Shown here one piece after another: positions 11,781 to 23,400 of a stretch of 64,000 nt of DNA. The position numbers and the translations under genes are program-made. Positions within the stretch are counted from its first letter, which is position 1, and each line of letters starts with the position of its first letter. Under the pieces are notes generated by a model, which worked only from the letters and a program-made list of their open reading frames with translations, was not told the origin of the DNA and ran no database searches. The stretch comes from Brachypterus glaber (Eukaryota; Arthropoda; Insecta; Coleoptera; Kateretidae), in the NCBI GenBank assembly GCA_958510825.1, contig OY294049.1, positions 33,198,774 through 33,262,773 of the forward strand, given 5' to 3'.

Positions 11781-12507
11781 CTATACAGGATAATCATTAA
11801 CTGGAATGCCAAAATGTACATAAGTACAAAAATATGAAAAAAAAGTTCCTATTAAGGTTGATCCGGAAATGAGCCCTAAGGGAGATACGACCCTTTAAAA
11901 TTGTACTAAAAATAAGGTTTTTAGTTATCAACTCTGGTACCCTTTAAGCTAGAGCGACGAGGTTTTGCGTGTATACTACTATTAATAAGGGTAATTGGTT
12001 TATGTTTATTTGTGTTTTTGAATCTATCCAGAAGAGTGCCTAGACGGACAAATTCAGTGAGGCTTAACAAATTTTTGCCCCAATTTTTTGTATGTGTATT
12101 GTTTTGGTTTTTTGGTAAAAAATGTAGATTCCTTGAGTAACATACACAAAAAATGTCAATTGGTGTAACACTGTAGGAGCAACCATTTTAAAAAAATGCA
12201 ATTAAGAGGAAATAACATTTTGTGCCACCAAAAATGTTAATTGTTAAAAGGCTATTACTCCTTTAATATTAAATTTAGGTGTTTCGGTGAAGAATACTTT
12301 TTTGCTTACTTTTAAATAAGAATCGCACTACAACATTAAAATTGTATTGGTGCTTTTTTTGTTCCTCATTCAATATGTTCATCTTCGAAGGGCCGTAGCT
12401 CCCTTAGAGCTCATTTCCGGACCAACCTTTATAGGAACTTTTTTTCATATTTTTTGATGTGAAATCAGCTCCTTAATTTTAGCATGTCATTTACTGATCA
12501 CCCTATA
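11781..12507. mobile_element. 730-bp element with imperfect inverted ends
   Basis: The left end TACAGGATAATCATTAACTG matches the inverted right end TATAGGGTGATCAGTAAATG. Subterminal blocks AAAAAAGTTCCTAT, GATCCGGAAATGAGC and GGGAGATACGACCCTT are mirrored at 12390-12460. It is related to the 5020-6050 remnant. The interior has no transposase. Confidence 0.6.
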
Positions 12508-12878
12508 GATTACGACATTAGGTTCATAATTATTATAACAAAATTTCAATAATTATTATTCTGGTGAATCAAAATTAACATTTATCTTTTTTTAAACATA
12601 ATATTTTAGAAACTTGTTAAATATCTTCATTCTCATAATATACCAGACATAATACAATCACTTTATGTTATATAATTGATATCTTAATTTGGTGAAATGA
12701 AAAACATCTTCCGTCTTCCATCAATCATAAGCTGACCTTCAGTTTTATAAGACATAACAAGAAATTTTAATAAAAACAATTTTCTACTGTCTAACAAGCA
12801 ATAATAATTTGCGTTTATTGCAATTTTCTACCATTTTCCATAATTTTTAATATTTCGGGTAATCACTTTACGTACTCT

Positions 12879-12912
12879 AAAGAGCGGTCCAAAAGTCACC
12901 CCCCCCCCCTCT
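12879..12912 (+). repeat. Truncated tip of the GGTCCAAAAGTCACC MITE family
   Basis: GAGCGGTCCAAAAGTCACC plus a C-run and CTCTT match the outer 34 bases of the elements at 61091 and 62121, then break off into a TAATAA microsatellite. It is an end fragment only. Confidence 0.6.
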
Positions 12913-12938
12913 TAATAATATTAGTAATAATAATAATA

Positions 12939-13270
12939 GTTATTTATGGTACTAGTGGGTAAAGTAAGATATTGCCCATGAGAAAATTAACCTGCGAGGC
13001 GTCAGCCAAACAGGCTAATTTTCGAAAGGGCAATATCGGTTTACCCATGAGTGCCATACAAGGTTTTATCCAATAAATAGCTTAGGAATTCATATTTTTA
13101 TTAAAAATTTTAATGACATTTACAAGAAAATAATTTGACAAGTGACAGTTGAGTGGGTAAAATAAAGAATTATCCACTCAATAAAGTAAAAGCCACGTGG
13201 GGGTTATTAATGAGTTTATCTATTTAAAATAAAGCTGGTAATTGTCTTATTATCTGTATGTATTGGATAA
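12939..13270 (+). mobile_element. Two-hairpin MITE family, copy 2
   Basis: Starts TTATTTATGGTACTAGTGGG and ends TGTATGTATTGGATAA. It is the same unit as 3251-3580 and 26015-26340, reversed. The large hairpin (about 12956-13050) and the small ACAGTTGAGTGGGT..ATCCACTCAA hairpin are both retained. Confidence 0.7.
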
Positions 13271-13683
13271 ACGACTTTATCTGACATAGAACTACATTAA
13301 AATGGCAAAGTTTGATTATAAACATCAATTTTAAACTTAATCAATTAACAAGTGAAAATATGGTCTTCAAATTTAGAATACTTAAATAAGACAATCTAAA
13401 CTATCTTTTTGAATATACAGCATTTCGTTGTATTTTTATTTTTAACTATTGTTTTTCTTGCCCTCAAAACTGGGCAGAGAACCACATTGCTTACAACAAG
13501 GAGTTTTTGGAGATTTTTAAAAATAAAATTTATATTTTTTTTTGTAAAAGTTTTAATTTTTGTATCATAGTAGCCCCAGCGGACAGTATAGTTATTTAAA
13601 GATATTGCCACTCTAGATCGGGTATCCGTTTCAACTTCACATTTTTATTTTTATAAATTTTCATGATCTAAAATTATATATAT

Positions 13684-13802
13684 ATAATTAACACTAACTA
13701 AACAAAGCCATTCTGTCCTTTTTATTGGCCAGGTGAGAAGCCATCTTTCTTTTTGGCCAACAAAAAGGACAGAGCGGCTTTGTTTAGTTAGTGATAATTA
13801 TG
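13684..13802. mobile_element. 119-bp near-perfect foldback MITE
   Basis: Left arm CACTAACTAAACAAAGCC and CTGTCCTTTTT; inverted right arm AAAAAGGACAGAGCGG and CTTTGTTTAGTTAGTG. Arms are about 45 bp with a short loop around TGGCCAGGTGAGAAGCC. Single arms of the same family close each unit of the 17935-18690 array. Confidence 0.75.
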
Positions 13803-13839
13803 CCTGAATCAGCCTTTACATTATTTATCAAAGTTGGCC

Positions 13840-13965
13840 GGGTTTATCAAAGTTTAGCTGACACGTAATAACCATAGCAACTCCTACCAAAATCCAGAAT
13901 TTGCTCTTAACTGAGACCTTATCTTTTAGATAAAGTTTTAACTGTACACTGATAAACTGGGCCTT
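13840..13965 (+). repeat. Dispersed 130-bp repeat, copy 1
   Basis: GGGTTTATCAAAGT...TGTACACTGATAAACTGGGCC occurs inverted at 47324-47459. The two copies share CTATGGTTATTACGTGTCAG and TTATCTAAAAGATAA blocks (written here in the orientation of the second copy). Confidence 0.7.
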
Positions 13966-14052
13966 AGTGTTTAGTTTAAACTGTTGCTAGGAAATAATCA
14001 TTGCTTAATTAACGCTAGAGGCCAACGGACGTTTAAAACATAAAATAATTAA

Positions 14053-14638
14053 ACTCCGCGCATTATCTATCTGAGTTGATGGTCATTTGTTTCTTGTTAT
14101 TTGGTTGGCAGAATATATTTAGTTCCTTATGTAAGGTTTTCATCTTGTTTAAAATTTATTATCAATCAAGACATTATTTTGACATTTATAAAAAAATCCA
14201 AATAATTTGCTCTAGCAAGAAGAAATAACAAGAAAAGTGCATAAAATGAAAACTAAAGCATCAATCTATAAACATTTTGTTTAAATGAAGTAATATAATG
14301 CAGTGTTCTATAAATTTTTGAAGTAAACACTATAACAGATAATTTTTTGGTTAAAATAATACTGGTCCGTAATTTTATTCAGGCAATGTTAAATTTAAGT
14401 TTATAATAGCACTTTATGAATAAAAACTTACTTTTATTATAATTTTGAACGAAGCTTTACTTTTTAAACAGATTTTGTTATTATTTGTAAGACGTAAAAT
14501 GACAGTCAATTTAACCTAAATGCTAAAAAATATCAAAAGCACAATGGGCTACAAAAATATTACTAAAAGTCATTTTTAAACCACTAATCATAGCTTCCTT
14601 GATCCAATTTGTTACTCAGATAGATAATGCGCCGAGTA
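14053..14638. mobile_element. 586-bp element with 23-bp inverted ends
   Basis: Left end ACTCCGCGCATTATCTATCT and right end AGATAGATAATGCGCCGAGT are inverted repeats. The right two-thirds (14220-14638) recurs inverted at 52920-53390. No TSD is evident and there is no ORF of note, so it is a non-autonomous DNA transposon by structure. Confidence 0.6.
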
Positions 14639-15079
14639 TATGGTTTGATACATTAATTACATTTCTTAATATTTATTATTAGTATATAGACAATAAACTA
14701 CAGTTGTTGTTGCCTAACTTGAACCCCAACAGGTCAGGTTAATCGTAAAACATGTAATTTGACTTTTGATTGTAAATTTCACAATACAAATACTCAGTAA
14801 GCTGAAGTGACATTTAAATATTTGGTCTGCATATTTTCGTATAGACATTTAGATGTAGTGATTTTAATCAAACATGTTGTTTAACAAATAAAACATGATT
14901 GTTCATTTGGGTAACTTATTGGTAAAGTTACAACATTCTTCATAAGTATTGCTAGGAGGTTGTATTAAAAAAATTATCAAAATGAAGAAATCTTTTTTGT
15001 TTTTAAGAAAATATATCATGATCATTAACAATATCAAATTACATTACATGTTTGTTTAACCTCGTACTATTCTACTTAA

Positions 15080-15302
15080 TTAAGCATCCCCTAAGTCCAG
15101 GACTTGTGTGGGCTAGTAGTAGAGGGAACCACCGGCTTATACTGACTTTCGAACCAGTTTCTAGGGAGTGTCCGTTTCACTTATCGCCTTCGCCAAATTT
15201 CAATTATTAATTAACTGAAAAAGGCAAATCGGCGCCAGTGAGAATCGAACTCACGATAGTAGACTTGCTATGCATACGCGCTAGCCACTACGCTATGCCT
15301 CC
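15080..15302 (-). mobile_element. Candidate tRNA-derived SINE
   Basis: A tRNA-like head (15231-15302, minus strand) is followed by about 150 bp of higher-GC body containing TTTGGCGAAGGCGATAAGTG, GAAACTGGTTCGAAAGTC and CCCTCTACTACTAGCC. An internal Pol III promoter plus a non-tRNA body is SINE architecture. The 3' end of the element and its tail are not clear. Confidence 0.45.
15231..15302 (-). tRNA. tRNA-Ala(AGC)-like sequence, probably a pseudogene
   Basis: Seventy-two bases fold as a cloverleaf: D stem GCGT/GCGC, anticodon stem with four of five pairs, loop ATAGCAA giving T33 and anticodon AGC, and a perfect T arm (GTGAG TTCGATT CTCAC). The acceptor pairs at only five of seven positions, and the G3-U70 alanine identity pair is absent (A opposite G). 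It is more likely the head of a SINE than a working tRNA. Confidence 0.5.
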
Positions 15303-15717
15303 CAAATATCAAATACCGCCGTGTTTTATATTTTACCTTGGTAATTTGCTGTTGTTCCTAAAAAGCAAAATGCTTTGGTAAAATACATAGATTATATTAC
15401 ATTATGGGGAAACTGAACTTGTTAATTCGTCTGACTTATTATAAAACCGCGCGCGGCCGCGCCGATAGCCTTAATAATAATTATAATTTTAACTCAAATT
15501 TGGCGAAGGCGGCGCTGGAAAACAGATGCAAAATACAAGGGTATAAGGTATTATTTTTCAATGACGTCCGTTTGATTCTACTAGTAACTGGGTAAATTTA
15601 AAAGTGTTCAGATGAAAAACCAATCACAAACGTTTAATATTTTGGAATTTAAGCTATCAAGATAATTCTGGGAACTTTTAACGGCCTGTCGTCGTATGAA
15701 AATTCAGCAGTAAATAT

Positions 15718-16232
15718 TTTTTTCTATTTTGCGACTCTTATAAGCTCATAATCACACGCATTTTGCGTGTTATTATAGGCCCATAAGAGGTCTCTACTTT
15801 TTATCTGTTGGGTTGGCAACATACAAAAGCCTATCTCTTGACGTTTTGCGTGCAAATGTCAATGTCGATTTAAAGTTTAATTTTTTACAAAATTTTGTGT
15901 TTGGGTTATTTTTTACCGTGTTTAAAATTGTGGACTAGTTGATTGCAGTGAAAAAAGAAGAGATGACTGTAAAATATATCAAAATATCATTTGTTCTTAG
16001 AATTTTAAACATAGTGTAAACTGTAATGCCAACAAAAATCCCTAAATCAGTCATCAATTTAAATGTAAGTTTTTTAAATTTTAGAGCAAAATAGAAAAAA
16101 TTGTATAAAGCACTCGTTTCATAACACGTTTTTAGAGCACTAGTACTTTAGAAAACTCGCCGCAAGCGGCTCGTTTTCTTAACTTGTACTCGTGCGCTAA
16201 AAACGTATGTTATGAAAATAGTACTTTAATAT
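15718..16232 (+). repeat. 500-bp dispersed repeat, copy 2, with terminal foldback
   Basis: Direct copy of 7710-8205. Here the right end also forms a hairpin: TTTCATAACACGTTTTTAGAG at about 16110 pairs with GCTAAAAACGTATGTTATGAA near 16195, around CGCCGCAAGCGGC. Copy 1 keeps only part of the inverted arm. A MITE-like origin is likely. Confidence 0.7.
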
Positions 16233-17499
16233 ACTATAAATAGGTAGTAAGATTAATAAGATTTAGTATAAATATCAACTTTTGAACTTTCTGCTTAAAG
16301 TTAATTAATACTTATATTCATGTGAAGTATGCTGCAATCATATGATTGAAATTTTGAAATACATGTATTATATTTTGTCTTGAATCATCAATAATGGTAA
16401 AACGCTCAATTATTAAGAATTTAAATTGGATATTGAAAATTTTACGATCAATAAAAAAAACCTAATTTTACATAGATATTAAAATTCCAGTAGGTATTTA
16501 AAATTCAATTACTGCAAAATGACTAGTAATACAGAGGATTTTTTGCTCTCACCAGCGATGTATTTACATGGAAATCCTAAATATTTTAATAATTGCTAGA
16601 TATAACGAAAAAAGTTTTAAACAAAAGTTATGAAAGTTTAATGGGAGCACAGAATGGTGCTATTATTTTGTTTTGTATAACTTATGGTGTCAAGGTCATA
16701 GATAGGTCAACTTTGTTGCACTTATTAAAATATTAAGTATTGTCATGTTAAGAAGTCTTCCTACCTTAGAAATTATAAAAATAATCTTTTTTAAGATAGC
16801 AAGAAAAAAGCGTTTAAAAAAAATACCATTTACTGTAAATAGTATATAATGGAATGCGTAGCATTACATATCTATACGGCTTGTGTTTGTTTTACTTTTG
16901 AAGAGCTTTTTTTCAAAAACAATAGTGTTTTTCTCTTACAGAAATGATTTTTTCCTGAAAATTTCATATCGATAGGATACTCCGTTCTTGAGTTATCGTG
17001 AGCATAAAATGTGGAACACCCGGAAGGACAAACAAACAGATGAACGGAGTTTTTGAAAGTTCTTCAGAATAAAAAATATTTGTACAAAATAGTTTAGTTT
17101 AGGGTAATTTTTGAGGATTTTGGAAATTTTAAAACCATCGTATAATGATCTTCTAACTCGGGAGCTGAGAAGAGTATACTAACATATTAATTATAAAACT
17201 TTAAATATATAATTATTATGTTATACTTTGTTTAAATGTAGGTTACATTTGAATTGTTAATATCCGGTCGTTTTGGCACCGGTAAAAGTATTTCCTTTGA
17301 TTTAAAATGGCTATTTCACAAGTGCAGATTATAGGTGAATATTGCACTAGTGCAATAATCAATAATTACCTTACACTAGTGCAATAAACACTTTATTTTT
17401 TTATGAAATAGTATAATTTGAACTTGTGAAATAATCTTAAAATATAGATACCCCTCCACCTAATGATTTAAACCACCTAAACTACAAGCAAGGGCCTAG

Positions 17500-17870
17500 A
17501 TGAGGGGGGTAATGGGTAATTACCCCACCCCCCATAGGCGTGGGCGCCAATTTTGTTTTTCTTGTTGGTATTTTTTTGGGCGCCAAGTTTGATACAAACC
17601 GTCAGGGACAAAGCTTTTGTCTTAGGGTTTTTTTTTGGGCGCCGTCATTTTTTTTGTAGGGGCGCCACGTTTGGTAGAAACAAACCGTCAGGGACAAAGC
17701 TTTTTTTCTTGATGGCATTTTTTGGGGGAAAGTTTTTTTTTGTAGGCGACAAAGCTTTATTTTAGGGTGTTTTTTCTTTTGCTAGGGGCGCCAAATTTAG
17801 GGCTTGAAACGCCGGCCCTGGGTATTACTTCCCCCCCCCCATAGAAGAAAAAGATCTACGCCCTTGACTA
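17500..17870 (+). repeat. G/T-rich low-complexity tract with repeated GGGCGCC
   Basis: Repeated ACCGTCAGGGACAAAGCTTT and GGGCGCCA modules lie in a T- and G-rich strand, flanked by CCCC runs. A 70-codon frame at 17553-17765 is a by-product of this composition. It stands out sharply from the AT-rich surroundings. Confidence 0.6.
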
Positions 17871-17934
17871 CAAGCATCTGTATTTTTGGTAATTTTGCTT
17901 TTAAGCAAAGGTTTTTAACTTAATAATTCATTAC

Positions 17935-18690
17935 AAAAAAGGTCGAGACCGCAGTTTTCTAAGCAAAATTAACTACTTGCAGTTTAGCCGGTTAAATCAT
18001 TAGGTCTCGAGATATAACATATGAATATTGCGTAAATTAAAAAAATACTTACACCTAGTATATTAAAAAGACCAAACTATATTCAATTTCAATTTGGATG
18101 TATTAAGGCTAATTCGAGCATAACTATCAAGCATCCAAACTAAGCCGTTCTGTCCTTTTTATTTTTCCAAAAGAATTATCTATATTTTATAATGAATTAT
18201 TAAGTTTTAAATATTTTCTAAGAAAAAATAGGTCTCGGGATATAACATATGAATATTGAGCTAATGCTTTGTGCGTATATAAAATATGGAGCTTAAGACC
18301 AAACTATATTCAATTTTAATTTGGATGTATTAAGGCTTTTTTATCAAGCATCCAAATTAAGCCGTTCTGTCCTTTTTATTTGTTCAAAAGAATTATCGAC
18401 CTGCGGTCTCGGGCGTTTTATAATAAATTATTAAGTTTTAAATATTTTCTAAGCAAAATTAACTACTTGCAGTTCAGCCGGTTAAATTAAAAAAATGCAC
18501 CCAGTATATAAAAAATAGGGTTTAAGACCAAGCTATATTCAATTTCAATTTCGAAGTACTAAGGCTAATTCAAGCATAATTATAAAGCATTCAAACTAAG
18601 CCGTTCTGTCCTTTTTATTTGTCCAAAAGAATTATGGGTTCTAATGCTAATAAAAAGGAGAAAATGGCTTAGTTTACTTATTGATAATTA
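17935..18690 (+). repeat. Three-unit tandem array (215-250 bp units)
   Basis: Units start near 17935, 18181 and 18396. Each carries TATTCAATTTCAATTT, TGTATTAAGGCT or a variant, and AAGCCGTTCTGTCCTTTTTATT. The middle unit lacks part of the segment with AACTACTTGCAGTT. The last unit is followed by the inverted MITE arm (AAAAAGGAGAAAATGGCTTAG), so the array seems to have grown from a MITE like 13684-13802. Confidence 0.7.
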
Positions 18691-20450
18691 TGCCTGAAGG
18701 AAATCCAGTAATTTAGAGCGTCAGTATAATATGAGGCATAGAGGTACCCAATACTATAACCCAAACCATAATGGGATGATAGAAAGTAGACTTTCGACAA
18801 TCCCTGCAGTACTCTGAACAGTATAGTTATGAGTATTAAATATTTTTGAAATTATCTTTTAATATTTAAAATAATAAATAAAATTATTTAATTAATAAAA
18901 TTATTTAATTAACATTTGAATTAAATTTTATTAAATTAATACCCATAATTAATTATATAATAATTGGCATTATACAAATAATGGAATCTTCATATTATGA
19001 TAATATTGCACAATGTTAAAATACACTACTCAAAACAATTATCGCATATTAATATATTAAATATATTTTTTCAAAGGAGGGTATCGTATTTTGGGCTAAA
19101 TCGCCTGCAACGATAAGACTTTACATGGTTATAGATACAAAAAAATACTTTTTACATCCCAAAATATGCTTTAATTATTTTAATTACGAATTTTGACATA
19201 TGTCAATGCACAATTTGGCAACATGGCACCTGACGATCGCTAGTATCAAGTGTCATGTCATCTCAGAAGAAAAATAACTTCTACTGTGGGGCCAAGGGCT
19301 GTTTATTGTGATGTGTAAACTCCGCTTGACTGTAAAATAAAAATATTTTTTGTTTTGTTGTTCATTTTTACGGATTTAACATGGTGTAAAATACCCATGT
19401 GTTTTGGACTTTTCAGACTAGTTTTTCAGTAATATTATCCAGTTGTTTTTGTTCTGTATTTGTACTAATAATATTTTAAAGCAATCGATCAGCTCCAATA
19501 GTATAGTAATCCAAAGCCTGCAGTCTCATTGGACAGACCTTAGACTAGTAATTTTATGTAGCTTTCAACGTGTTAAATTCCTTTATTTCCATGAAAAAGT
19601 TTTAAGAGACTTTTAAGCTGTAGTGTTTAATAAATACATTTAATATTGTAGTATTTTTATTATGTTGATATTTAGATAAACAAAAAAAACGTCACTTATT
19701 TTTAAGATAAGATAGAGGCATTTAGCACCTTAGCATATATATATATACCCAAAAATATCTATATGTATACAATGAAGCGAAAGGGGCTCGTTTTCCAAAC
19801 TTGGTCGCGTGCTCAAAAATAGTTTCTTATGTAACTGTCCTTTAATATACGATTAAACCTTAGTTACTAAGTTAATTTTAAAATCGAACTTTTATTAAAC
19901 TCACTTGTCTATTAATAATTATAATTTTTATTAATATATTTAATGTTTATTAATAATAATATATTATTTAGTACGTATTAAATACATTTGTAGTTATATC
20001 TAGTAATAAGGCAAAATAATTATTTTATAATGGTAAAAACTTAATTAATTTAAAGCCTTGCACTTAGTACATAAAGTTATTTACTTTTAAATGGTAATTA
20101 AAATTATTGTACCAATAGTTTAATTAAAACTGTTTTTTATACAGGGTTTTACAAAAAAAAAACAAATGAATTCTTGATAAAAAAAGCTTCTGAGGTGTCC
20201 GTGAGGTAGACCGTATTTCAACCACAAAGTTGTGGGTTTAGGTTACAACCCGCCAGGGTTTTTTCATACATTTATATATTATTTATATTTTATATTTATA
20301 TAAAATTATTTTAAAGTAAATGTGACTGGCTTATAACTTAAAAGTTGACGCCTTTAAAGTTTACTTATGGATCAATCATAAAGCATTAAAAAAGCTCCTA
20401 ACCTAAATATGTATAGGTAACGTAAAAAGATAATAGGTAAAATAATTATG

Positions 20451-20672
20451 CAGTATGTTGGGCTAAATGTGTCACCCAGGGTAATTGTGACATGTCCTAC
20501 AATAATTTTTCTAAACAAGTTTAAATCCAATCGAAATTTTACAAGCAGTATTTAGTAAAACCTAATGACAGGGTTGGATTGAATTGGATTGGACTGGATC
20601 TAAATAGTTTAGAAGAATTATAACAGAACATGTCACAATTATCCTGGGTGTCACATTTAGCCCAAACTACTG
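20451..20672. mobile_element. 222-bp foldback MITE
   Basis: CAGTATGTTGGGCTAAATGT and GTAATTGTGACATGTCCT at the left pair with AGAACATGTCACAATTAT and GTCACATTTAGCCCAAACTA at the right, giving arms of about 50 bp. The loop has ATTGGATTGAATTGGATTGG-like repeats. Confidence 0.75.
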
Positions 20673-20828
20673 TAAACAAAATTTAAATTATATATACAGG
20701 GTGGAGCACAGTTTTAGTCCAGGCTATATGTCGTAGACGGTTTGGGATAATCGAGTCGAAAACTTAAAAAAATCTCAAAATTATTTTTGGTATCCATGGA
20801 TCCATGGACTAATATTTATATGTTTAAT

Positions 20829-20960
20829 TCTGTGGCTTGGTTTTAAAAGAGTCAATGTCAATTTCTCAAAAGCAACGTCTTCAAAATATTACATCAGAGT
20901 TCACGTGAAAACGTTGCTATTGACAAATTGACATTGGCCCTTTTAGAACCAAGCCACAGA
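20829..20960. mobile_element. CTGTGGCTTGG foldback MITE, copy 1
   Basis: TCTGTGGCTTGGTTTTAAAA and, inverted, TTTTAGAACCAAGCCACAGA. The same ends with a different loop occur at 54029-54261. Confidence 0.75.
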
Positions 20961-21626
20961 AATATAATCAAAACATATAAAATACAAATTTTCTTTATAA
21001 ATCTTAAATTGTAACCAATGTAGCAAGGTAACAAGGTCCTTTTAAATTAAGTACACATATTTATTGTGAAACGGTTTTATTATATTTGCTAATTATTAGT
21101 TAAAAAGTATTTACCGGTATTGAGTATTGAAAAGTTAGTTAATTTAAAGGTGGAAATAACCGTTAACTATTGCATTTTTATTGTTTAAACAATGAAATTT
21201 ACATAATTGCGACATGCAATAAATTGCATTACTCTTAATTAATAAGAAATACTTGATTTGTTACCATTAATATATATATTTTACCTACCTATACAGAAAA
21301 AAAGGATTTAATTAATTTTGTTGCCTATATAAAACCGCTAAAAACGAGTTGCGTCCTCTGTAACCGTACCAAAGTACCTATAAAAATTTATAATATTTGA
21401 AACTTATAGAGAATTTCAAGAGCTACAAATTTGTTCATAATCACTTTTATCGTCCGATGAATAATTTGGCTAAATAAAAACAATTTCACCTCCAACATGG
21501 CTATTTTTAAATTAACTCGATTGTTATTAATATATATAAAAAATTATCCCAACAAAAATTGTTAGAAATTTTCTCCTTAACAAAATTAGCACGGTGTTCT
21601 AGAAAAACTTTTAAATGACATGACAT

Positions 21627-21974
21627 GTAACAGAACACTCTTGTTAGTTTTTCACCGGGTGATTTGCGTAATTACGTAAAGTCCGCTAACTTGAATTTTA
21701 GGGGTGAGTTGCTGAATATGCATCTTACGATAAAAATGCATATAACTTATTAGTTATTGCATTTTGCGTAATTACGTAAGGGGTGTCCGCTATCTTGAAT
21801 TTTAGGGGTGAGTTGCTGAATCTTAAGATAAAAATGCATATAACTAATTAGTTATATACATTTTTATCGTAAGATGCATATTCAGCAACTCACCCCTAAA
21901 ATTCAAGATAGCGGACACCCCTTACGTAATTACGCAAATCACCCTTTGAAAAACTAACAAGAGTGTTCTGTTAC
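21627..21974. mobile_element. 348-bp foldback MITE with duplicated left arm
   Basis: Termini GTAACAGAACACTCTTGTTA / TAACAAGAGTGTTCTGTTAC. Inside, the block GCGTAATTACGTAA..TTTTAGGGGTGAGTTGCTGAA appears twice on the left and once inverted on the right, so the left arm was duplicated after the palindrome formed. Confidence 0.75.
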
Positions 21975-22090
21975 CATCCACTACTACTTTAAAATATCAG
22001 CCCGTGTACATTTATTGCAATTTATATTTATTATTTGACTGGAGTAATATAACAATAAAACTAAATTATTCTAACATTTTATTTATATCG

Positions 22091-22303
22091 TCACTCAATG
22101 TGCAAAAGGTCAAATGTCAAAATTATATTTTGTTTTATTTTGGTGCTAAATTGTGGCATTTTAATAAAACGCCATAATTCAGTAGGACGGACATAAGATT
22201 TACACTGTGTGAAGTGGAAGTTTAATGGCATTCCATTTATGTTTCCTACAATTTAGAACAAAGTAGTTAAATTTTGACATAACAACTTTTGCACTTTGAG
22301 TGA
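22091..22303. mobile_element. 213-bp foldback MITE
   Basis: TCACTCAATGTGCAAAAGGT pairs with ACTTTTGCACTTTGAGTGA; inner blocks AATGTCAAAATT and AATTTTGACATAAC also pair. Confidence 0.7.
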
Positions 22304-23044
22304 AGATATATTTTACATTTTTTTTGCATTTAATGTCTGCAGATTTAAATCAAATATGACAATTTTTTAATCAGTAGAAAATGGGGTTCATTAGATAAAA
22401 TTTATTCTTATAAGAACTAAAAAAGATTTTAAGTTGGAAAGATAAAAATTAAAAATATTTTATGGTTATACATATAATATACATTGTATAAATTATTGCT
22501 TGTTGATACTTTGATTCAAATTAAATGTTATAAAAAAACTTACTTAACCTTGAGAAAATAATTTTCTAGTACAAGTCATTTTCATAATAAAGCAATTCGT
22601 ATAATTTTTGATGATATCTAAGTTACACACAGGGAAGTGGATACGTTTTTTGAATGAACAACTTCTTTATAACATTATTTTTATTTTTCGCAAAACATTA
22701 TTTCTTTTAAGGATTTCTTTTATAAAAAATGGTGTGATATTGGGGAAAAGCCAAATATTCCGACCGTCCCTAGTACCTTAAGAGATAACTCAAGCTTCAA
22801 TGCCATTTCGTCGTGTTGGGAAAGTAAACACTAATTTCCAGGTTTGATTTATAAATATTGAAAATAAATAAAAATTCGTTAAAAATTATTGATTATTGCA
22901 AATCTGGCAACAGCGCATTTTTTAAATTAACCAATCTTGCTATCCACTGTTTAATGCATTTCTCTATGTAAGAATTTACAATAAAAAAATAAAAAAGTAT
23001 GTTCCAGGCCATTCTAAGAGCTAAATTTTGCAAAAGTATTTTTT

Positions 23045-23400
23045 ATACCGGGTGGTCCAAGTCACCCCCACTCATCTTAACTTTTGAACGAGTTGGCATA
23101 TCGACTTAAAATTTAAAATTCTTAAATAAGATAACTAAAACTATTTTTTAATGCATATATTTGATATTTTCAGCTCTTAAATTGTGAGCAGGGGCAAAGC
23201 GGGGTCGTGTAATAGATCATTTTAAAGCTTATAAAATTCTCTATTTGAACATATATTTTTTAATTTTTAAAGACATTTTTTGGGGGGTTTAAATTGAGGT
23301 TGAAAATGAGTATTTTCATCAATCAACATTTCTTTAAAAAACAATTTTTCAAAAATTAATTATTTTAACTCCTTTCCTGCCATGTCTCTACCACCCGACC
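23045..23400 (+). repeat. Half copy of the GGTCCAAAAGTCACC MITE family
   Basis: GGGTGGTCCAAGTCACCCC then CTTAACTTTTGAACGAGTTG, ATATTTGATATTTTCAGCTC and TTTAAAGCTTATAAAATTCTC follow the module order of the elements at 61091 and 62121, with more divergence. Confidence 0.65.

Noticed and set aside
17553..17765. 70-codon frame rich in Phe and Gly
   Set aside because: Produced by T/G-rich low-complexity sequence.
20190..20262. tRNA-like sequence with ACAAAGTTGTGGG
   Set aside because: Has a hairpin and GTTACAACCC but no convincing A box or cloverleaf.
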